From contig CAWJGS010000008.1 of NCBI GenBank assembly GCA_963842575.1, positions 1-64,000 of the forward strand: 64,000 nt of DNA. Reading direction: 5' to 3'. Positions within the stretch are counted from its first letter, which is position 1; the number at the start of each line of letters is the position of its first letter. The notes beneath the pieces are model-generated. The model saw only the letters and a program-made list of their open reading frames with translations, ran no database searches and had not been told where the DNA came from. The translations under genes were made by a program, and so were the position numbers. This document shows positions 21,384 through 31,092 of this stretch, in pieces. Source of the DNA: JACDER01 sp963842575 (GTDB taxonomy: Bacteria; Actinomycetota; Thermoleophilia; Gaiellales; Gaiellaceae).

Positions 21384-22596
21384 GCGCCTCCTTGGCGTCG
21401 TAGCGGATGAACGCCGGGAAGAGCGCCGCGATCACCAGCGTCCCGACGACGCACAGAATCCCGCCGGTGACGATCGAGAAACGCAGGCTCGTCAGAGAGG
21501 CCACGACGCCGGCCTCGAGGTTTCCCAGCGCGGGCGTGGAGGCGACCTGCGCGAACTCGATTCCAGACACCCTCCCCCGCATCCGGTCCGGCGTGACGCT
21601 GAAGAGGATCGTCTGGCGCATCACGGCGCTCACGTTGTCGGCCGCGCCGGCGCCGGCGAGAAGCAGAAGCGCGAGCCAGAGCGAGTCGGCGAACCCGAAC
21701 GCGACGATGAAGACGCCCCAGAAGCCGGCTGCGACCGCGACCACGAGCCCTTGCCGGCGTACATGTCCGATCCAGCCCGACAGGAGCGACGCGAGGAGGG
21801 CGCCCGCGTACGGGGCGGCGTAGAGCGCACCGACGAGCCCGGCTCCGCCGCCGAACTTCTTGGCCAGCGCCGGGAAGAGCGCCCGCGGCATGCCGAAGAC
21901 CATGGCGTTCGAGTCGGTCAGGAACATCCCCAGCAGGACCTTCTTGCTCACGACGAAGCGGAAGCCCTCACGGATCGACCTGAGGCTCGGCCGGTCGGCG
22001 TCGGGGGCGGGCGCCAGCTTCGGCAGCATCCAGATCGACCACAGCGAGGCGACGAACGTCCCCGCGTCCAGCCAGTACGCGCCGGTGAGCCCGAGCAGGG
22101 CGATCAGGACGCCGCCGAGCGCGGGACCGCCGACCGAGGTCGTGCTCGAGTAGACGCTCTCGATCGCGTTCGCGGCGGCGAGCTCCTCGGGCTCGACCAG
22201 GCGCGGGATCACCGTGGTCATCCCGGCGACGCCGAACGAGAAGATGCACATCGAGAGCGTGGCCAGCACGTACAACGCCCACACCCGCGGCTGGTCGAGC
22301 GAGGCGTTCAGCGCGAGGCCGGCGCTGACGACGGCCAGCAGCGCCTCGGTCCACAGGAGCAGCCTTCGCCGGTCGATCGCGTCGGCGATCGCGCCGCCCA
22401 CGATCGTCAGCGTCAGCAGCGGGACGAGCTCGCACACCGAGAGAAGGCCGACCTGGAGTGTCGAGCCCGTCAGCTCGTAGAGCTGAAAAGGCGCCGCGAC
22501 CGCGGAGATCTCGCTGCCGAACGTCGAGATCGTCTGGCCGACGAAGAGCCGCCGGAAGGGCGGGTGCCGCCGCAGCGGCCCGATGTCGATGGCCAT
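21364..22596 (-). CDS. MFS-family exporter (EntS-like)
   Basis: A membrane carrier with about 12 hydrophobic segments of the MFS_3/enterobactin-exporter type: HPPFRRLFVGQTISTFGSE at the start, the loop GGAIADAIDRRRLLL (motif A), and VTPDRMRGRVSGIEF in the second half. The substrate is unknown. I prefer the ATG at 22596 (MAIDIGPLRRHP), though the frame opens from 22638. Its end overlaps mpg. Confidence 0.85.
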   Translation of the reverse strand: MAIDIGPLRRHPPFRRLFVGQTISTFGSEISAVAAPFQLYELTGSTLQVGLLSVCELVPLLTLTIVGGAIADAIDRRRLLLWTEALLAVVSAGLALNASLDQPRVWALYVLATLSMCIFSFGVAGMTTVIPRLVEPEELAAANAIESVYSSTTSVGGPALGGVLIALLGLTGAYWLDAGTFVASLWSIWMLPKLAPAPDADRPSLRSIREGFRFVVSKKVLLGMFLTDSNAMVFGMPRALFPALAKKFGGGAGLVGALYAAPYAGALLASLLSGWIGHVRRQGLVVAVAAGFWGVFIVAFGFADSLWLALLLLAGAGAADNVSAVMRQTILFSVTPDRMRGRVSGIEFAQVASTPALGNLEAGVVASLTSLRFSIVTGGILCVVGTLVIAALFPAFIRYDAKEARDAAPA

Positions 22597-22644
22597 GCGC
22601 CGCCACCAGACGGGAACCCTGACTTCGGAGGGTTCCAACCGAAG

Positions 22645-23004
22645 CTAGAACAGTTGCTCTGAGTCACCCTCGCGCGCGGTGGACTCGAGAAGCCGGCGCG
22701 CGCGACGGCTCAGGTCGCCGAGGTCGACGCGGCCGGACTCGGCCTGCTGCACGAGCCTGCTCGCGAGGTCGAGGGCATCGTCCACAAGCGCGACGCTCGC
22801 AGCCGCATCGGAGCCCATGTCGTCCAGGATCGTCCGCTCGGTTCGCGAGGCGACGATCGGGTCGGCCACGCCCTCGATCCACACCCGGGTCCGCCGGCCG
22901 TCGCCGCGTTCGTCGCCGCGCAGCGGCTCGAGCGCGTAGATCTTGTCCGCCCGCGCGTACTTGCCGAAGCCCAGGAAGACCATCTTCGGCTGTCCGTCGG
23001 CCAT
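22645..23004 (-). CDS. RemA/DUF370-like protein with C-terminal extension
   Basis: The N-terminal about 65 residues resemble the RemA/DUF370 family: FLGFGKYARADKIYALEPL matches the family's IGFG...A..+I segment, and GRRTRVWIEGVADPIVASRT matches its GRRTRAV...HVILSA core. In Bacillus RemA is a DNA-binding activator of matrix genes. Here a 50-residue helical extension follows (LVDDALDLASRLVQQ, then LSRRARRLL). The assignment is by eye and the role in this organism is unknown. The ATG is at 23004, divergent from a PAP2 gene 17 bp away. Confidence 0.6.
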   Translation of the reverse strand: MADGQPKMVFLGFGKYARADKIYALEPLRGDERGDGRRTRVWIEGVADPIVASRTERTILDDMGSDAAASVALVDDALDLASRLVQQAESGRVDLGDLSRRARRLLESTAREGDSEQLF

Positions 23005-23021
23005 GCGCCGATTATCGCTGC

Positions 23022-23834
23022 TTGACTGTCTCGGTGCGGCGCGCGCTCGTTCTCTACGCCGGCGCCTGCCTGGCGCTCTTCCTGGCCGTCTTCCTCTTCG
23101 CGTTCCACACGTCCCGCGGCGCGCACTGGGACGCGGAGATCCTCCGCGCGGCGACCGCGGGGAGGGACATTCCGACGGTGCAGTCGGCGAGCGAGGGGCT
23201 GATCGAGACGATCTCGATCGGCTCCCTCGTCCTGCTCGGCGGCGGGCTCTTCGTCGTCGCGCTACTGCTCGGCCGAAGCCGCGCGGCCTTCGGCGCGCTC
23301 GTCGTGCTCGGCGGCGCCAACGCCACCACGCAGTTGCTGAAGCACGTCGGCGGCCACGACCTCTTTCCGAGCGGACACGCGACCGTCGCCATGTCGCTCG
23401 CCCTGGCCGCCGTCATCGTGGCACCCCCCTCGTGGAAGCTCCTCGCCGGCCTGCTCGGCGCGGTCTATGCGGCCGGGGTGGGTGTTTCACTCGTGATCCA
23501 GGCGGCGCACAACCCGAGCGATGTCGCGGCCGGCTACCTGATGGCCGGCGCCTGGGCCGGAGTCGTCGGCGCTCTCCTCCCGGAGCGTCCGTCTCGGCCG
23601 AGGAAAGGATCGCGCCGCGCCGGCCTCGTCATCGCCGGGCTCGCGGTGCTGGGCTTCGCCGTCGCGGTTGCCGTCGCCGTCATCGAGCATCCCGGCATCG
23701 TCGTGCGGGTGGAGGACCGGACGAAGCTCGTGTTCGCCCTCACCGTGCTGGCCGGGCTTGCGCTGGCGGTGGCGGTCGGTTTCGCCGCGATTCAGGCGAT
23801 CGCGCTGCGGAGCGCGTCGACGACGCGTTCCTGA
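23022..23834 (+). CDS. PAP2-superfamily membrane phosphatase
   Basis: An integral membrane phosphatase of the PAP2 type, with six or more hydrophobic segments. The motifs are LLKHVGG (weak motif 1), FPSGHAT (motif 2, catalytic His) and AAHNPSDVAAGY (motif 3, His/Asp). Substrates in the family are undecaprenyl-PP or phosphatidic acid; which applies is not clear. Two extra C-terminal membrane segments follow a basic linker (RPRKGSRR). The start is TTG 23022, or GTG 23034. Its end overlaps the convergent aminotransferase gene. Confidence 0.85.
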   Translation: MTVSVRRALVLYAGACLALFLAVFLFAFHTSRGAHWDAEILRAATAGRDIPTVQSASEGLIETISIGSLVLLGGGLFVVALLLGRSRAAFGALVVLGGANATTQLLKHVGGHDLFPSGHATVAMSLALAAVIVAPPSWKLLAGLLGAVYAAGVGVSLVIQAAHNPSDVAAGYLMAGAWAGVVGALLPERPSRPRKGSRRAGLVIAGLAVLGFAVAVAVAVIEHPGIVVRVEDRTKLVFALTVLAGLALAVAVGFAAIQAIALRSASTTRS

Positions 23835-25031
23835 TCCTCGGGATCGATCGCCGAGTGGAAGGGCAGCGCCAGCGTCTTCCGGCTCGTCTCCTCCGCGACC
23901 GGGAACATCCACTCGCGGAACCCGTACCGCTCGCGCATGTATGTCTGGAGGTGGATGCAGGGCAGGTACGGCCGGGACTGGATCCCCTGGTCCTCCAGGA
24001 CGGTGATGACGCGGTCGCGGTCGATGCCGGAGGCGAGCTTGACCACGTAGACGAACCAGGAGCGGCGATGGTTCGCGTCGTCCGCGAGAAGCGTCGACAC
24101 GCCGTCCACTCCGTCGAGCAACCGCGCGTAGCGCTCCGCGGCCGCGGCGCGCATGCCCAGTATCTCGTCCAGCTTCTCCAGCTGGACGACGCCGATCGCC
24201 GCGTGGATGTCGCTCAGCCGGTAGTTGAACCCGAAGCGGGAGTGGTCCAGCCAGCCGTCGGTGTCGGCTCTTCCCTGGTTGCGCAGGCTCACCAGGAGCT
24301 CGAGCTCCTCGGCGGAGCCGGTCGTGACGATGCCGCCCTCCCCCGTCGTCATCTGCTTGTTGGGATAGAAGGCGAAGACGGCCATGTGCCCGTGGGATCC
24401 GATCTTGCGCCCCTTGTACTCGGCGCCGAGCGCCTCGCACGAGTCCTCGATGAAGGCGAGGCCGTGCCGATCCGCGATCGCGCGCAGCTCGTCGAGCTCG
24501 CACGGGTAGCCGAAGATGTCCACGGCCATGATGGCTCGCGTCTTGGGCGTGACGGCGGCCTCGACGGCCGCGGGATCGAGGTTGAACGTACCCGCGTCGA
24601 TGTCCGCGAAGACCGGGTGCGCGCCCTCGTACATGAAGCAATTCGCGGACGCGACGAACGAATACGGGGACGTGATCACCTCGTCGTCCGGGCCGATGCC
24701 GGCGATCCGGCACGCGAGGTGGAGGCCCGTCGTTCCGCTCGAGACCGCGGCCGCGTAGGGCGCTCCCACGCGCTCGGCGAACATGCCCCTCGAAGCGCGG
24801 GACGACCGGGCCGAGCGAGAGATGCCGGGAGCGCAGTACTTCGAGCACCTCCTTCGCTTCGCTCTCGCCCAGATAGGGCCGCGAAAGCGGGATCGTCCTT
24901 GCCGCCGTCCCTGGCCGGCTGCTGCTCACGCCCGGCGGAGCCTGGCTCCGCAGCAGCCTGCCGTCGCTCGCGGCAGGACGCCGCGCGTGCGCGGCTTGTC
25001 CGTACTGGTTGTACTGTCCTGCGCCGCGCAC
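23792..25031 (-). CDS. DegT/DnrJ/EryC1-type PLP aminotransferase, interrupted by a +1 frameshift
   Basis: This is a sugar- or polyketide-type aminotransferase of the DegT fold, commonly making amino sugars for envelope polysaccharide. The main frame has SSGTTGLHLA, ITSPYSFVASAN, EDSCEALGAEYKG and the PLP-lysine region AFYPNKQMTTGEGG. The N-terminal TIPLSRPYLGESEAKEV lies in another frame; removing one G in the run 24786-24789 joins them. The GTG at 25031 has a strong AAAGGAGG site 5 nt upstream, giving a 45-residue low-complexity N-terminal extension; GTG 24929 is the alternative. It follows ilvE by 49 bp. Confidence 0.85.
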
Positions 25032-25080
25032 GCTTGCCTCCTTTGCGAGCGACGGCCCAGGAACGGCGGACTCGCCTGGA

Positions 25081-26013
25081 TCACGCCTCTGCGGGCGCGC
25101 GCGTGGAGTACTCGAGCCAGTGCGACCAGCGTTCGCTGCGGCCTCGCACCGTGTCGAAGAACGCCGACTGGATCTCGCGCGTGATCGGCCCGGGCGGGCC
25201 GATCTCCTGGTCGTCGACCGAGCGCACGGGAGTCACTTCCGCGGCCGTCCCCGTCATGAACATCTCGTCCGCCAGGTACAGGTCGGTGCGGATGAGGCTC
25301 GTCTGCTCGACGCGGTAACCGAGATCCTGCGCGATCTGGATGACGGTGTCGCGCGTCACGCCCGGCAGGATGGAAGCGGAAAGATCGGGCGTGTAGATCA
25401 CGCCGTCCTTGACGGTGAAGATGTTCTCGCCCGAGCCGTCGGCAATATGCCCGTGGTCGGTCATCAGGATCGCCTCGTCGTAGCCGGCGCGGGTTGCCTC
25501 GAGCACGGCGAGCATGGAGTTCAGGTAGACGCCGGTGGCCTTGGACACGTGGGGGACGGTGTTCATGTCCACCCGCTGCCAGGACGAGATCTTCGCGCGG
25601 ATGCCGTTGTGCAGTCCCTCGTCGCCGAGATAGGCGCCCCAGGGGAAGCTCATGATCACGACGTCGACGGGATGGTCCGGCCCCGGGTTGACGCCGAGCT
25701 CGGAGTAGCCGTAGAAGGCGATCGGCCGCACGTAGCACTCCGGCAGCCCGTTGATCCCGATCAGCTCGTGGCAGACGTCGCGGAGCTCCTCCACCGAATA
25801 GGGGAGTTTCATGTACAGGATCTTGGCCGAGTCCTTGAGCCGCTTGAGGTGCTCTGTCAGGCGGAAAACGGCCGTGCCCTTGGGCGTTTCGTAGGCGCGA
25901 ATCCCCTCGAACACGCCGGAGCCGTAGTGAAGCCCGTGGGAGCCGACGTGGATGCGCGCGTCCGCCCAGTCGACGTACTCGCCGTTCATCCAGATCTTGT
26001 CTGTCGGCTGCAC
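25081..26013 (-). CDS. ilvE: Branched-chain amino acid aminotransferase
   Basis: This PLP fold-type IV transaminase makes Leu, Ile and Val from their keto acids. The 310-residue product has YGSGVFEGIRAY, RLTEHLKRL, YVRPIAFYGY, the PLP-lysine segment HVSKATGVYLNSMLA, and the ILMTDHGHIADGSGENIF cofactor loop. All fit the IlvE family at normal length. The start is GTG at 26013, 13 bp after ybaK. Confidence 0.94.
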   Translation of the reverse strand: MQPTDKIWMNGEYVDWADARIHVGSHGLHYGSGVFEGIRAYETPKGTAVFRLTEHLKRLKDSAKILYMKLPYSVEELRDVCHELIGINGLPECYVRPIAFYGYSELGVNPGPDHPVDVVIMSFPWGAYLGDEGLHNGIRAKISSWQRVDMNTVPHVSKATGVYLNSMLAVLEATRAGYDEAILMTDHGHIADGSGENIFTVKDGVIYTPDLSASILPGVTRDTVIQIAQDLGYRVEQTSLIRTDLYLADEMFMTGTAAEVTPVRSVDDQEIGPPGPITREIQSAFFDTVRGRSERWSHWLEYSTRAPAEA

Positions 26014-26026
26014 CGCGGAAGGAATC

Positions 26027-26518
26027 TTATCTGGAGGCGTCGTCGGACACGTCCGCGGTTTCGGCGCGGCTGAGCCGGACGAGCTCCGACGGCGGCATCG
26101 AAGCGAGGTGCCTATGGGAGCCGGCGCCCACCCAGAGGCGCTCGTACCGGAGCAGGCGCGGGTCGATCAGGACGCGATCGATCTGCGGCAGGGGGAACGG
26201 CGCGACCGCTCCCGCCTCGAATCCCGTGACCTCGAGCACCCGGTCGGGGCCCGCCACCTTCGCGCGCTCGGCGCCGACGGCGGACGCGATCTTGCGCGGG
26301 TCGCCGCGCCGGTCGCCGGGGACGAGCGCCACCACCGGGCGCCCGTCGCAGTCGAGGACGAGCGACTTGACGATCTGCGCCAGGCTGCAGCCGACGGCGT
26401 TCGCCGCGTCCACCGCGGTGCGCGTCTCCTCCGGGAACTCCTCGATCCGCACCTCGGCGCCGGTCTCGCGCGCGAACCGCGCGACGCGCTCGACCGGCTC
26501 CGGCCACGGGCCGGTCAC
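26027..26518 (-). CDS. YbaK/EbsC-family aminoacyl-tRNA deacylase-like protein
   Basis: The 163-residue protein belongs to the YbaK/ProX editing family, which hydrolyses mischarged tRNAs. Visible features are NAVGCSLAQIVKSLVL with the conserved catalytic-type Lys, VALVPGDRRGDPRKIA, and a C-terminal FPLPQIDRVLIDPRLL followed by GAGSHRHL. The GTG start (26518) overlaps the preceding regulator stop as GTGA. The open frame running further upstream is a shadow of that gene. Exact tRNA specificity is not known. Confidence 0.88.
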   Translation of the reverse strand: MTGPWPEPVERVARFARETGAEVRIEEFPEETRTAVDAANAVGCSLAQIVKSLVLDCDGRPVVALVPGDRRGDPRKIASAVGAERAKVAGPDRVLEVTGFEAGAVAPFPLPQIDRVLIDPRLLRYERLWVGAGSHRHLASMPPSELVRLSRAETADVSDDASR

Positions 26519-29072
26519 GCTTCCTCCCCGAGCGCGAGCGCCACGACCTCGTCGAGCGTCGAGCGTCTTGCCGGCCTCCCACTCGCGCTCGAAGCCGTCG
26601 CCGAGCCGCTCGCTCGCGACTCTGCTCCACTCGATCCAGCACGAGCTGGTCGTAGTCGAGGTCGAGCGGATCCCCGCTCCGTCGGCGAGCGCCTCGAGCG
26701 CGCCGCAGCAGCCGCGCCGCGACATCCGGGGCCCGATCGACTACGATGCCGGCGACGACGACCAGCGCAGCGCGACGAGCGCACTCGACTCGAGCTCGAG
26801 CGCCGGCGATCGAGGTCGCTGGACTCGACGACCTCGATCGAGCCGGCTGCGCCTCTCCGCCGGCCGCGACGAGCGCATGCGCGCTGCCAGACCTCGCGCA
26901 TTCGCCGCCTCCCAGCGACGACCCAGGCCGCTCGAAGATCGCCACCGCCCCTCGAACGTCTTCCGCGCCTCCTCGAAGCTTGCCTTCCTCGACGAGCGCC
27001 CGACCCACGCAGGATAGGTAACCCAGCCGAGCCCGGAGTCGTTCCCGAGCTCGCGAAGAAGCCGCTCGCACTCGTCGAGCAGCCGCCGCCGCGCCTCGAG
27101 GTCCGGCTCGTCGAAGCTGAGCACGCGCAGGCCCACTCGATCTGGCGTCTTGTCCCGTCGCTCGCGCGCGAGCACGAGGCTCTCGCGCGCGTGACTCCGA
27201 CGCGCGGGAGTCGCCCAGAGTTCGCGGCTGCGAGCGCCGCCGCGCCGAGCGCTTCCGCTCGCCAGCCCCGAATCGACACTCGGCGGCACGCTCGAGCGCC
27301 GACGTCGAGCCACCCATGCAGCTCTCGCAGGCTCCCGCGCGTCCAGAGCCCCCAGAAGGCGGCCGTCGCGAGCCGAAGCTCACGCTCGACGTCGCCGGAT
27401 GCGCTCAAGGTGGCGAGCGCGCGCCGGAAGATTGTCGAGCTCGTCCGAAGAGGCGGCCGCGTTCGCTCGTCGTCCTCGGTCCGGGCGCCGCGGCGAGCCG
27501 CTTCGACCAGCTCGAGGAAGTAGTCCGCATGCCGTTCGTCGAGCCGCGTCGGCCTCGCCCCGCTCGTCGAGGCGCTCGCGCGCGTACTCGACGCACGCGT
27601 CTCCAGCATCGCGAAGCGAGGCTCATCGTCCGCTCCCGCTGCGCGACGAGGCTCTTGTCGACGAGCGACGCGAGGCCGTCGATGCGACGCGTCGCAGACC
27701 GCCTCGGCCGCCTCCAGCGTGAAGCCGCCGGCGAAGACCGACAGGCGCGCGAACAGCGCCTGCTCCTCGTCGTCGAGCAGCTCGAAGCTCCAGTCGATCG
27801 CGGCGCGCAGCGTCCGATGCCGCGCCGGCGCGTCGCGCGCGCCGCCGGTGAGGACCGGTAGGCGCTGGTCGAGCCGCTCGAGCAGCTTGGCCGGCGGCAA
27901 GCAGCTTCACGCGCGCCGCGGCGAGCTCGATCGCGAGTGGAAGCTCGTCCAGGCGCGCGCAGATCTCCGCTACGACCGCGCGGTCGCCGTTCAGCGCGAA
28001 GTCGGGGCGGACTGCGCGGGCCCGCTCGGCGAAGAGCTCGACGGCCGCGCCTGAAGGAAGTGGAGGGACCGGGTACTCCTGCTCCCCGACGAGCCGGAGA
28101 GGGACGCGGCTCGTCGCGAGCAGCTTCGAGCCCGGCGCCGCCGCCAGCCAGCGGCTGAGGTCCGGCGCCGCCTCGGACCACCCGCTCGACGTTGTCGAGC
28201 AACAGGAGCACGCGCTTTCCGGCCAGGTACTCGGCGACGGTGTCGGCGACGCTCGCGGCCGCCTCGCTCCTGAGCCCGAGGGTCTGGGCGACCGCGGGAC
28301 GACGAGCGCCGGATCGGCGATGTCCGCCAGATCGACGAAGAAGACACCGTCGTCGTACTGCGTCGAGGACGTCCGCCGCGAGCTGCAGCGCGAGGCGTGT
28401 CTTGCCGGCTCCGCCCGGACCCGTCAGAGTCAGCAGCCGCGCGCGCTCGAGCAGTTCTCGCGTCTCGTCGCAGCTCGCGTTCGCGGCCGATCAAGCGAGC
28501 GTCACCTGAACCGGCAGGTTCGTCGGTCGCTGCGTCGAGCGTCCGCAGCGGAGGGAAGTCGCTCGGCAGGCCGTCGCCCAGGAGCTGGTGGAGCCGCTGA
28601 GGGCGCGTCAGGTCCTTGAGCCGGTGCTCGCCGAGATCGCGCAGCAGCGACGGGTCGACCGAGCTCGGCCGTCGCCGACGACACCAGCACCTGCCCCCCG
28701 TGCGCGACCGCCGCGATGCGCGCCGCGCGGTGCACGTCGGCGCCGACGTAGCCCTCGTCGGTGACGTGCGGCGTTCCGGTGTGGATGCCCATCCGCACGC
28801 TGATGGGCGATCGCGGTCAGACGCGCGCTGGGCGTCCTCGGCGGCCGCGCAGCGCTCCTGGCGCCGTCGGGAAGGCAACGAAGAACGCGTCCCCCTGTGT
28901 GTCCACCTCCACGCCACCGTGGCGCTCGCAAATGCCGCGCGCACGATCCGGCGGTGATCCTGCAGCGCGTCGGCATAGCGCTCGGCGACCGAGCTCGGTC
29001 GAGGAGCCTCGTCGAGCCCTCGATGTCGGTGAAGAGAAACGTGACGGTTCCGGTCGGAAGCTCCCGGCCCAC
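26515..29072 (-). CDS. Class III adenylate/guanylate cyclase-ATPase regulator, multiply frame-disrupted
   Basis: Pieces in all three frames assemble into one protein of about 850 residues. The N-terminus has TGTVTFLFTDIEGSTRLLD and GGVEVDTQGDAFFVAF (cyclase domain), then RMGIHTGTPHVTDEGYVGAD. A P-loop ATPase follows (LTLTGPGGAGKTRLALQLA, near 28385-28435), then KRVLLLLDN and ALFARLSVFAGGFTLEAAEAV, then a helical C-terminus. This is the common actinobacterial cyclase/AfsR-like signalling ATPase. At least ten breaks occur; those examined each need removal of one or two bases, so low consensus quality is likely, with true decay the alternative. GTG start 29072. Confidence 0.75.
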
Positions 29073-29084
29073 CCCGCTATTTCA

Positions 29085-29521
29085 TCAGTAGACGAACGGT
29101 ACGAGCCGGTACCGGACGCGGGCCGCGTAGTCGGCGTACTCGGGAAACTGCTCGGCGAGGTAACGCTCCTCGACGCGCGCCTTGCCGGCCCAGAGGACAG
29201 CGAGCGCCCCGGTCAGACCGAGGCCGATCCAGCTTCTGTTCAGCGAGGCACCGGCGAAGACGCAGAAGCAGCGCCCAGGTACATCGGGTTGCGGACGAGC
29301 GGAAGGGGCCGGTGGTCACGAGCTCGGACCGCGCACGCGGCTGCGGGCAGGACGGTGAACGACTTGCCCAGGGCAGGCGTGTCGCGACGGCGAGGGCGAG
29401 GCCGATGCCGATCAGCACCCAGCCCACGGCGTGCGGCGCGAGGCCGTGCGGCCGCGGCTGGAACAGCCACGACACAGCGATCCGCCGCCATCAGCACCGA
29501 CTGGGTGACGACCCAGATCAC
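29085..29521 (-). CDS. ICMT/phospholipid-methyltransferase-like membrane protein, frame-disrupted
   Basis: A small membrane methyltransferase-like protein of about 145 residues. The recognisable parts are ALGKSFTVLPAA, ELVTTGPFR, VRNPMYLGA and a C-terminal KARVEERYLAEQFPEYADY, the usual signature of isoprenylcysteine carboxyl methyltransferase-like families. They lie in different frames with about four breaks in 440 bp. The GTG start (29521) overlaps the serA stop as GTGA, and the cyclase gene follows 12 bp later. Confidence 0.7.
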
Positions 29522-31092
29522 TTCAGCGAGACGAAGCGGACGTCGTCGAACCCGCCGCCGTGCAAGCGCTCGCGCAGCTCCGGCGGCGCGGCCGAGTCGA
29601 TCGAGAGCGCCATCAGCGCCTTGCCGCCGCGGCGGCTGCGTGACACGGCCATGTTGGCGATGTTGACGCCCGCCTCGCCGAACAGGGTCCCGACACGGCC
29701 GATCACACCGGGCACGTCGTCGTAGCGGAAGAAGACCATGAGCGGCGACAGCTCGATGTCGACCTGAAAGCCGAGCGCGGCCACCAGCCAGCGGCGGTCG
29801 TCACGGCCGATCAGGGTGCCGGCGACCTTTACCTCATCCCCGTTCGTCCGGACCGTGACGCGGATCAGGTTGGTGAAGTCGCGGGCCGAGCGCCGCTTCT
29901 CCTCGGACACGTCGACGCCGAGCTCCTCGGCCACGACGGGCGCGTTCACGTAGTTGACCTGCCTGTCGACCCGACCCTGGAAGGCGCCGTTCAGCGCCGC
30001 CACCGTCAGCAGGCGCGTGTCGTATGAGGAAAGCGCGCCGTAGTAGGTCAGCGCGACGTGATCGGCGCGGCCGCCGGCGAGCTCCATCGCGAGTCTCCCG
30101 AGCGCCGATGCGAGCGGGATGTACGGCCCGAGCAGCTCGAGGTCCTCGGAGCGGATCACCGGGATGTTGACCGCGTTCGTGACCAGCTCTCCCTCGAGCG
30201 CGGCCGCGACCTGCTGGGCGACGATGACGCCGGCGCGGTCCTGCGCCTCCTCCGTGGAGGCGGCCAGGTGTGGCGTGACGACGACGTTGTCCAGCTCGAG
30301 CAACGGGCCGGAGTACGGCTCCGCGGAGAAGACGTCCAGGGCTGCTCCGGCGACGTGGCCCGAGCGGAGCGCCTCTTCCAGCGCGGCCTCGTCCAGCAGC
30401 TCGCCTCGCGCCGCGTTGACGATGCGTGCGCCGGGCTTCATGCGCGCGAACGCCTCCGCGCCGACCGCGCCGCGCGTCTCCGGCGTGAGCGGAAGGTGCA
30501 GGGTGACGAAGTCGGCCTGCGCGAGGACGTCGTCCTGCGAATCGGCGCGCTCGACGCCGAGCTCCCGGAAGCGCTCCTTGGAGACGAACGGGTCGTACGC
30601 GACGACGCGCATCTGCAGACCGGCGGCGCGCCGCGCGACCTGCTGGCCGATCCGGCCGAAGCCGAGCACGCCCAGCGTCTTGTCCGCCAGCTCGAGCCCG
30701 CCGTAGCGGGAGCGCTCCCAGCGCCCCTCCTTCAGAGCGGCGTGCGCCTGCGGGATGTTCCGCGAGAGCGCGAGCAGCAGGCCGATCGCGTGCTCGGCCG
30801 CCGAGATGACGGTGGACTCGGGCGCGTTGGCGACCACGATCCCGCGGCGCGTGGCGGCCTCGACGTCGACGTTGTCCACCCCCACGCCCGCGCGCCCGAT
30901 CACCTTCAGCCGGTCGGCCCGCTCGATCAGGTCGGAGGTGAGCTTCGTCGCCGAGCGGATGATGATCGCGTCGTACTCGCCGATCCTCTCGGCGAGATCG
31001 CCGTTCGCGTCGACGTCGACGTCGAACCGCTCGCGCAGGAGCTCGACTCCGGCGTCGGCGATCTTTTCGCGGACGAGGACCCTGGACCTCAC
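29518..31092 (-). CDS. serA: D-3-phosphoglycerate dehydrogenase
   Basis: This is the first enzyme of serine biosynthesis, oxidising 3-phosphoglycerate with NAD. The 524-residue product has the long form: a substrate domain (RSATKLTSDLIE, GRAGVGVDNVD), Rossmann GFGRIGQQVARRA at about residue 147, catalytic Arg in NAARGELLDE, Glu in DVFSAEP and His in VTPHLAAST. An intervening domain and a C-terminal ACT domain (FFRYDDVPGVIGRVGTLFG) allow serine feedback. The GTG start 31092 overlaps the oxidoreductase stop as GTGA. Confidence 0.95.
   Translation of the reverse strand: MRSRVLVREKIADAGVELLRERFDVDVDANGDLAERIGEYDAIIIRSATKLTSDLIERADRLKVIGRAGVGVDNVDVEAATRRGIVVANAPESTVISAAEHAIGLLLALSRNIPQAHAALKEGRWERSRYGGLELADKTLGVLGFGRIGQQVARRAAGLQMRVVAYDPFVSKERFRELGVERADSQDDVLAQADFVTLHLPLTPETRGAVGAEAFARMKPGARIVNAARGELLDEAALEEALRSGHVAGAALDVFSAEPYSGPLLELDNVVVTPHLAASTEEAQDRAGVIVAQQVAAALEGELVTNAVNIPVIRSEDLELLGPYIPLASALGRLAMELAGGRADHVALTYYGALSSYDTRLLTVAALNGAFQGRVDRQVNYVNAPVVAEELGVDVSEEKRRSARDFTNLIRVTVRTNGDEVKVAGTLIGRDDRRWLVAALGFQVDIELSPLMVFFRYDDVPGVIGRVGTLFGEAGVNIANMAVSRSRRGGKALMALSIDSAAPPELRERLHGGGFDDVRFVSLK

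Noticed and set aside
21214..22662. 482-residue plus-strand ORF
   Set aside because: It is the antisense shadow of the MFS exporter and mpg genes; its Arg/Asp/Glu/Gln-rich composition is typical of such shadows.
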